Positions 5,483 through 8,357 of a stretch of DNA of 8,357 nt are shown piece after piece. The stretch is from NCBI GenBank assembly GCA_019120675.1, contig DWUQ01000042.1, forward strand, positions 1-8,357, read 5' to 3'. Each line of letters opens with the position of its first letter. Position 1 is the stretch's first letter. Made by a program: the position numbers and the translations under genes. The notes beneath the pieces were generated by a model that searched no databases, was not told the origin of the DNA, and was given only the letters and a program-made list of their open reading frames with translations. The DNA comes from Candidatus Paenalcaligenes intestinipullorum. Lineage in GTDB: Bacteria; Pseudomonadota; Gammaproteobacteria; Burkholderiales; Burkholderiaceae_B.

Positions 5483-6196
5483 ATGCTTGAATTTTTGGAA
5501 ATGCTGCACTGGGGTGCACTCTTTCAGATAGTACTGATTGATATACTTTTAGGCGGCGATAATGCCGTAGTGATTGCCTTAGCGTGCCGCAATCTCGAAG
5601 AACGCCAGCGCATGAAAGGAATACTTTGGGGTACGGCTGGCGCGATAGGCTTACGTGTGGTGTTGATCTTTTTCGCACTCACCTTATTGGGGATCCCGTT
5701 TTTAAAAATCGTCGGTGCCTTACTACTATTTTGGATTGGCTTGAAACTACTCATGCCCGATAGCGGTGAGCATGGCGATATTAAAGCCAGTACCAGTATG
5801 TGGGCGGCAGTCAAGACCATCCTAGTGGCGGACTTTGTGATGAGCTTAGATAACGTCATCGCTATTGCTGGGGCCGCTCAAAATGCGCACCTTGACCACC
5901 AAATGGGTTATGTGATTTTTGGCTTGTTGCTCAGCGTACCCATTATTATTTGGGGCAGCACCTTAGTGTTAAAACTGATCGACCGCTTCCCAGTTGTGAT
6001 CACGTTTGGCGCAGCATTGCTCGGCTGGATTGCCGGAGGCATGCTGGTCACTGATATAATTGTGGTGCGTCAATTCGGTGAGGTGTCGAGTGGTACTAAA
6101 CTCATCATAGAATTGATTGCGGCCCTGCTTTTGGTTATGGTAGGGAAATTACTTGCGCGTCGTAAAACTCGCGCTAATTTAAAGGAACACTCATGA
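5483..6196 (+). CDS. TerC-family (YjbE-like) integral membrane protein, possible manganese exporter
   Basis: A 237-residue membrane protein of the TerC family. Several members have been linked to metal export, especially manganese, and others to tellurite resistance; the substrate here is inferred. About seven hydrophobic segments are visible, at roughly 10-33, 47-69, 73-91, 110-130, 142-165, 170-193 and 206-224. The family's internal duplication is clear: DILLGGDNAVVIALA (20-34) in the first half matches DFVMSLDNVIAIAG (117-130) in the second. Asp20/Asp26 and Asp117/Asp123 are in equivalent places and are likely to line the ion path. The end is a basic tail (RRKTRANLKEHS). Its stop overlaps the start of a 41-residue membrane protein by 4 bases (ATGA), with hemC close behind. 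No yybP-ykoY type manganese riboswitch was recognised in the short leader. Confidence 0.88.
   Translation: MLEFLEMLHWGALFQIVLIDILLGGDNAVVIALACRNLEERQRMKGILWGTAGAIGLRVVLIFFALTLLGIPFLKIVGALLLFWIGLKLLMPDSGEHGDIKASTSMWAAVKTILVADFVMSLDNVIAIAGAAQNAHLDHQMGYVIFGLLLSVPIIIWGSTLVLKLIDRFPVVITFGAALLGWIAGGMLVTDIIVVRQFGEVSSGTKLIIELIAALLLVMVGKLLARRKTRANLKEHS
6181..6186 (+). promoter_or_regulatory. Ribosome binding site of the 41-residue ORF
   Basis: AAAGGA, inside the last codons of the TerC-family gene, lies 6 bases before the ATG at 6193. It is among the best Shine-Dalgarno matches in the window and is the main evidence that the small ORF is translated. Confidence 0.75.
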
Positions 6197-6318
6197 GCTT
6201 TCTCCCTGATAAAGACAAGACCAAGCACGAAAAGGGTCTGTCCTTGCTTCAAGGGCTGGCTATTTTGGCAGTAATTGGAATTGTAGGCGCAGCGATTGCG
6301 CGTTATTTTGCAGGTTAA
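6193..6318 (+). CDS. Small single-span membrane protein, function unknown (41 aa)
   Basis: An ORF of 41 codons fills the gap between the TerC-family gene and hemC. It has a charged N-terminus (MSFLPDKDKTKHEKG, residues 1-15) followed by one hydrophobic helix (about 16-36, containing LLQGLAILAVIGIVGAAIA) and a short end, RYFAG. The positive N-terminus and lack of a cleavage site suggest an anchored protein, probably with the N-terminus inside the cell. Evidence that it is real: an AAAGGA site 6 bases before the ATG, a 4-base ATGA overlap with the upstream stop, and a TAA only 1 base before the hemC ATG, which leaves no unused sequence. I do not recognise the family. By position it could be a partner or regulator of the TerC protein or a membrane factor for haem synthesis; both are guesses. 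Confidence 0.72.
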   Translation: MSFLPDKDKTKHEKGLSLLQGLAILAVIGIVGAAIARYFAG

Positions 6319-6319
6319 T

Positions 6320-7279
6320 ATGACTTCACCCTTACCGGAAAAGCTCGTTATTGCAACGCGAGCCAGTCGGCTCGCCATGTGGCAAGCCGAACATGTCCAA
6401 GCTTTGCTTCAAGAGCTTTACCCTAGTTGCCAAGTGGAGCTGCTCAGCATGACTACGCGGGGCGACCAAATTCTTGACCGTACCTTATCAAAAGTAGGGG
6501 GTAAAGGCCTATTTATCAAGGAGTTGGAAACCGCTCTTTTAGATGGCCGCGCTGACCTAGCGGTACACTCTTTAAAGGATGTCCCCTTTGATCTACAAAG
6601 CCCCTTTTCTTTACCAGTGGTGATGGAGCGAGGTGATCCGCGTGATGCGTTTGTATCGCCTAATTACACCAGTTTAGCCGAGCTGCCCGAAGGGGCGGTT
6701 GTCGGTACATCAAGCCTACGGCGCGAATCGCAAATTCGTGAGCGCTACCCGCACTTGGTCGTCAAGCCATTGCGCGGCAACTTGGACACCCGTTTGGGCA
6801 AGCTGGATCGGGGCGAATACGACGCGATTATTCTCGCGGCTGCTGGGCTGACTCGTTTACAGATGGGTGATCGTATCCGCTCTTATTTATCGGTTGAAGA
6901 CAGTCTACCTTCAGCCGGTCAGGGGGCCTTAGGGATTGAAATCCACGAAAGCCAAGCTCATCTGGCAGAGCTGCTCGCGCCTTTGGCGTGTGCTGAGTCC
7001 ACCAGCCGCTCTCTGGCAGAGCGAGCGGTTTCACGGGTTCTAGGCGGCTCTTGTCAAGTGCCTTTAGCCGCCTACGCTGAGCTCGAAGACAATACTATTT
7101 ATGTGCGAGCCTTAGTTGCCGAGCCGGATGGCAGTCGGGTGATTCGTGCTGAAGCACGTGGGCCAGTTGCACACGCCGAAGCGTTAGGCGAGCAAGTGGC
7201 CAAGCAGTTGCTTGATGATGGGGCGCGTGAAATTCTCACGCGTTTGGCAGCTGAAAATGATCAAGCGGATGCCCAGTGA
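6320..7279 (+). CDS. hemC: Porphobilinogen deaminase (hydroxymethylbilane synthase)
   Basis: A 319-residue HemC (E. coli 313), a cytoplasmic enzyme that joins four porphobilinogens head to tail into hydroxymethylbilane for haem synthesis. Domain 1 starts with IATRASRLAMWQAEHV (11-26) and contains KGGLFIKE-type sequence (GKGLFIKELE, 61-70) and VHSLKDVP (82-89), whose Asp87 is the catalytic aspartate (Asp84 in E. coli). GTSSLRRESQI (129-139) supplies substrate-binding arginines 134 and 135. LRGNLDTRLGKLD follows at 151-163. The dipyrromethane cofactor is attached to Cys245 in LGGSCQVPLAAYA. Start: ATG at 6320, 1 base after the small ORF's stop, with AGG 5 bases upstream. An in-frame TTG at 6296 would add 8 non-conserved residues and overlap the small ORF, so it is rejected. 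The stop overlaps hemD by 4 bases. Confidence 0.97.
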   Translation: MTSPLPEKLVIATRASRLAMWQAEHVQALLQELYPSCQVELLSMTTRGDQILDRTLSKVGGKGLFIKELETALLDGRADLAVHSLKDVPFDLQSPFSLPVVMERGDPRDAFVSPNYTSLAELPEGAVVGTSSLRRESQIRERYPHLVVKPLRGNLDTRLGKLDRGEYDAIILAAAGLTRLQMGDRIRSYLSVEDSLPSAGQGALGIEIHESQAHLAELLAPLACAESTSRSLAERAVSRVLGGSCQVPLAAYAELEDNTIYVRALVAEPDGSRVIRAEARGPVAHAEALGEQVAKQLLDDGAREILTRLAAENDQADAQ

Positions 7280-8103
7280 GTGCTAAGGGTCTGGGGGGGG
7301 CTTTAGTTTTACTGACTCGTCCAGCCGAGCGCAACCAGCCTTTAGCTGAGTATTTGGCTACACAGCAGATCGCCAGCCTATGTTTGCCTGCGCTTGAGCT
7401 AAAGCCGATGCAATTCGATCTGCATACCCATCTACCCTTACACTATGACTGGTTGGTTTTTGTAAGCAGCATGGCTGTTAAAAGCTTTTTTCAAGCGTAT
7501 AAACAGACCAAACCAAACCCTATGGTGTGGCCAGCAACGGTTAAAGCAGCGGCAGTGGGGGCAGCGACAGCGCAGGCAATTCAACAGGCTGCACCTTGGC
7601 TACCCACGCAGTCCATAGTCGCTCCGAGCGCTGAGGATCCCAATCAGGATTCGGAGGCTTTGTGGCGGCTTATGCAGCCACAAACACAGCCCTATCAGCG
7701 CGTATTATTGGTACGAGGTCAACACGGACGTGATTGGCTGGGGGAGCAGCTTAGCGAGGCAGGGTTCATCGTTAGCCGTATTGCGGTATATCAACGACAC
7801 GCTACCCAATGGACCTCACAACAGCTTCAACCTGTAAAAAAAGCGTTTGATACCAAGCAAAGCTGCGTGTGCCTGCTGAGTAGTTCTGAAAGTGTGGTGG
7901 CTATTTTAGATAACCTGCAACGACTCGGCTTTGCTCAACACATCGCTGATCTGCATTTTGTGGCGATTCATCCACGTATTGTTCAGTGTTTGCATCAACA
8001 GCTGCAGCAACGTCAATTAGCACCAGCGCGCTCTGTTGTATTATCATCACCCAGTATAGAATCAATTCGTAAGGCGCTCCTACAGGCTACTTTAAACTCT
8101 TAA
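7276..8103 (+). CDS. hemD: Uroporphyrinogen-III synthase
   Basis: A 275-residue HemD, the enzyme that closes and inverts ring D of hydroxymethylbilane to make uroporphyrinogen III. HemD sequences vary greatly, but the weak hallmarks are present: LLTRPAERNQPL (12-23), DWLVFVSSMAVKSFF (58-72), a VGAATAQAI segment (94-102), VLLVRGQHGRDWLGEQL (143-159), VYQR (171-174) and LLSSSESVVAI (200-210). The gene context settles it. It starts with GTG at 7276, overlapping the hemC stop (GTGA), so translation is probably coupled; the Shine-Dalgarno is poor. There is no other suitable start before the LLTRP motif. A run of eight G lies in codons 6-9 and could slip; either a 1-base gain or a 1-base loss stops translation within about 25 codons. 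Confidence 0.92.
   Translation: MSAKGLGGALVLLTRPAERNQPLAEYLATQQIASLCLPALELKPMQFDLHTHLPLHYDWLVFVSSMAVKSFFQAYKQTKPNPMVWPATVKAAAVGAATAQAIQQAAPWLPTQSIVAPSAEDPNQDSEALWRLMQPQTQPYQRVLLVRGQHGRDWLGEQLSEAGFIVSRIAVYQRHATQWTSQQLQPVKKAFDTKQSCVCLLSSSESVVAILDNLQRLGFAQHIADLHFVAIHPRIVQCLHQQLQQRQLAPARSVVLSSPSIESIRKALLQATLNS
7293..7300 (+). repeat. G8 homopolymer in the first codons of hemD
   Basis: Eight consecutive G encode part of Leu6-Gly7-Gly8-Ala9. It is the longest G or C run in the window. Poly-G and poly-C tracts of this length in 5' coding sequence are classic slipped-strand sites. Confidence 0.9.
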
Positions 8104-8127
8104 CTCTGCTCGAATTAAACGCGTGCT

Positions 8128-8357
8128 ATGACTGAAAATACCGAGAGTAACAAAGCGAAAGATGAGACAACTCCAAATCAAGACGCTACATCACCAGTAG
8201 AAAAGGGGATACCGTCTAGTTCGCACACTTCGACCTCAGCAGCCAAGTCCAGCTCAACCGAGAGCAAGGCTGAGCCATCACTGCCGCCTACGACGCGTCC
8301 GATTCCAAGCCCGAGTGGCACACAGACGCATTCGTCGCCTGCAAACGCCTACCACCG
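8128..8357 (+). CDS. hemX: Probable HemX, N-terminal part (3' end outside window)
   Basis: A frame opens at ATG 8128, 24 bases after the hemD stop, and stays open to the window end, giving 76 codons. The sequence is hydrophilic and low in complexity, rich in Ser, Thr, Pro, Lys and Glu (MTENTESNKAKDETTPNQDA at the start, SLPPTTRPIPSPSG near 53-66). In the hemCDX(Y) order of Proteobacteria the next gene encodes HemX, an inner-membrane protein whose cytoplasmic N-terminus is of just this disordered kind before a single membrane helix. HemX was once annotated as a uroporphyrinogen methyltransferase, but its true role is unclear. The visible part has no diagnostic motif, so the call rests on position and composition. 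No clear Shine-Dalgarno is seen before the ATG. Confidence 0.65.
   Translation, partial: MTENTESNKAKDETTPNQDATSPVEKGIPSSSHTSTSAAKSSSTESKAEPSLPPTTRPIPSPSGTQTHSSPANAYH

Noticed and set aside
6296..6319. Upstream TTG start for HemC
   Set aside because: It would add 8 residues read from within the small ORF; the ATG at 6320 has its own AGG and gives the normal HemC N-terminus.

Overview
The window looks like the chromosome of a betaproteobacterium, most likely Burkholderiales and Alcaligenaceae-like. This rests on the gene order (recA-recX, sucCD, a TerC-family gene, then hemC-hemD-hemX), the character of the proteins, and moderate GC content judged by eye. No phage, transposase, tRNA, rRNA or CRISPR array is visible. 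Most of the window is core metabolism and DNA repair. The exception is a decayed chemoreceptor gene and its surroundings in the middle.

Layout. Positions 1-828 hold the end of recA and the whole of recX, 10 bases apart, on the + strand. Positions 990-1919 (- strand) hold a MetR-type LysR regulator, convergent with recX. The side of metR where metE lies in enterobacteria instead holds the wreck of a methyl-accepting chemotaxis protein gene (about 2019-2546), spread over all three forward frames and missing its middle. A HIT-domain protein with an altered triad follows (2562-2975). A 236-base gap rich in inverted repeats leads into sucC-sucD (3212-5272), the two subunits of succinyl-CoA synthetase. 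The sucD 3' untranslated region folds into three successive hairpins, the last a textbook intrinsic terminator.

From 5483 to the end is a tightly packed + strand cluster: a TerC-family membrane protein, a 41-residue membrane protein that is easily missed, hemC, hemD, and the start of a probable hemX. Neighbouring genes overlap by 4 bases or are separated by 1 to 24 bases, so they are probably one operon. HemC and HemD turn porphobilinogen into uroporphyrinogen III. The TerC protein may export manganese, which could link metal balance to haem synthesis.

No wholly new multi-gene system is evident. The observations most worth following are the coupled 41-residue membrane protein, a G8 tract in the first codons of hemD that could slip, the structured sucD 3' UTR (a possible sRNA source), and the clustered dyads upstream of sucC.
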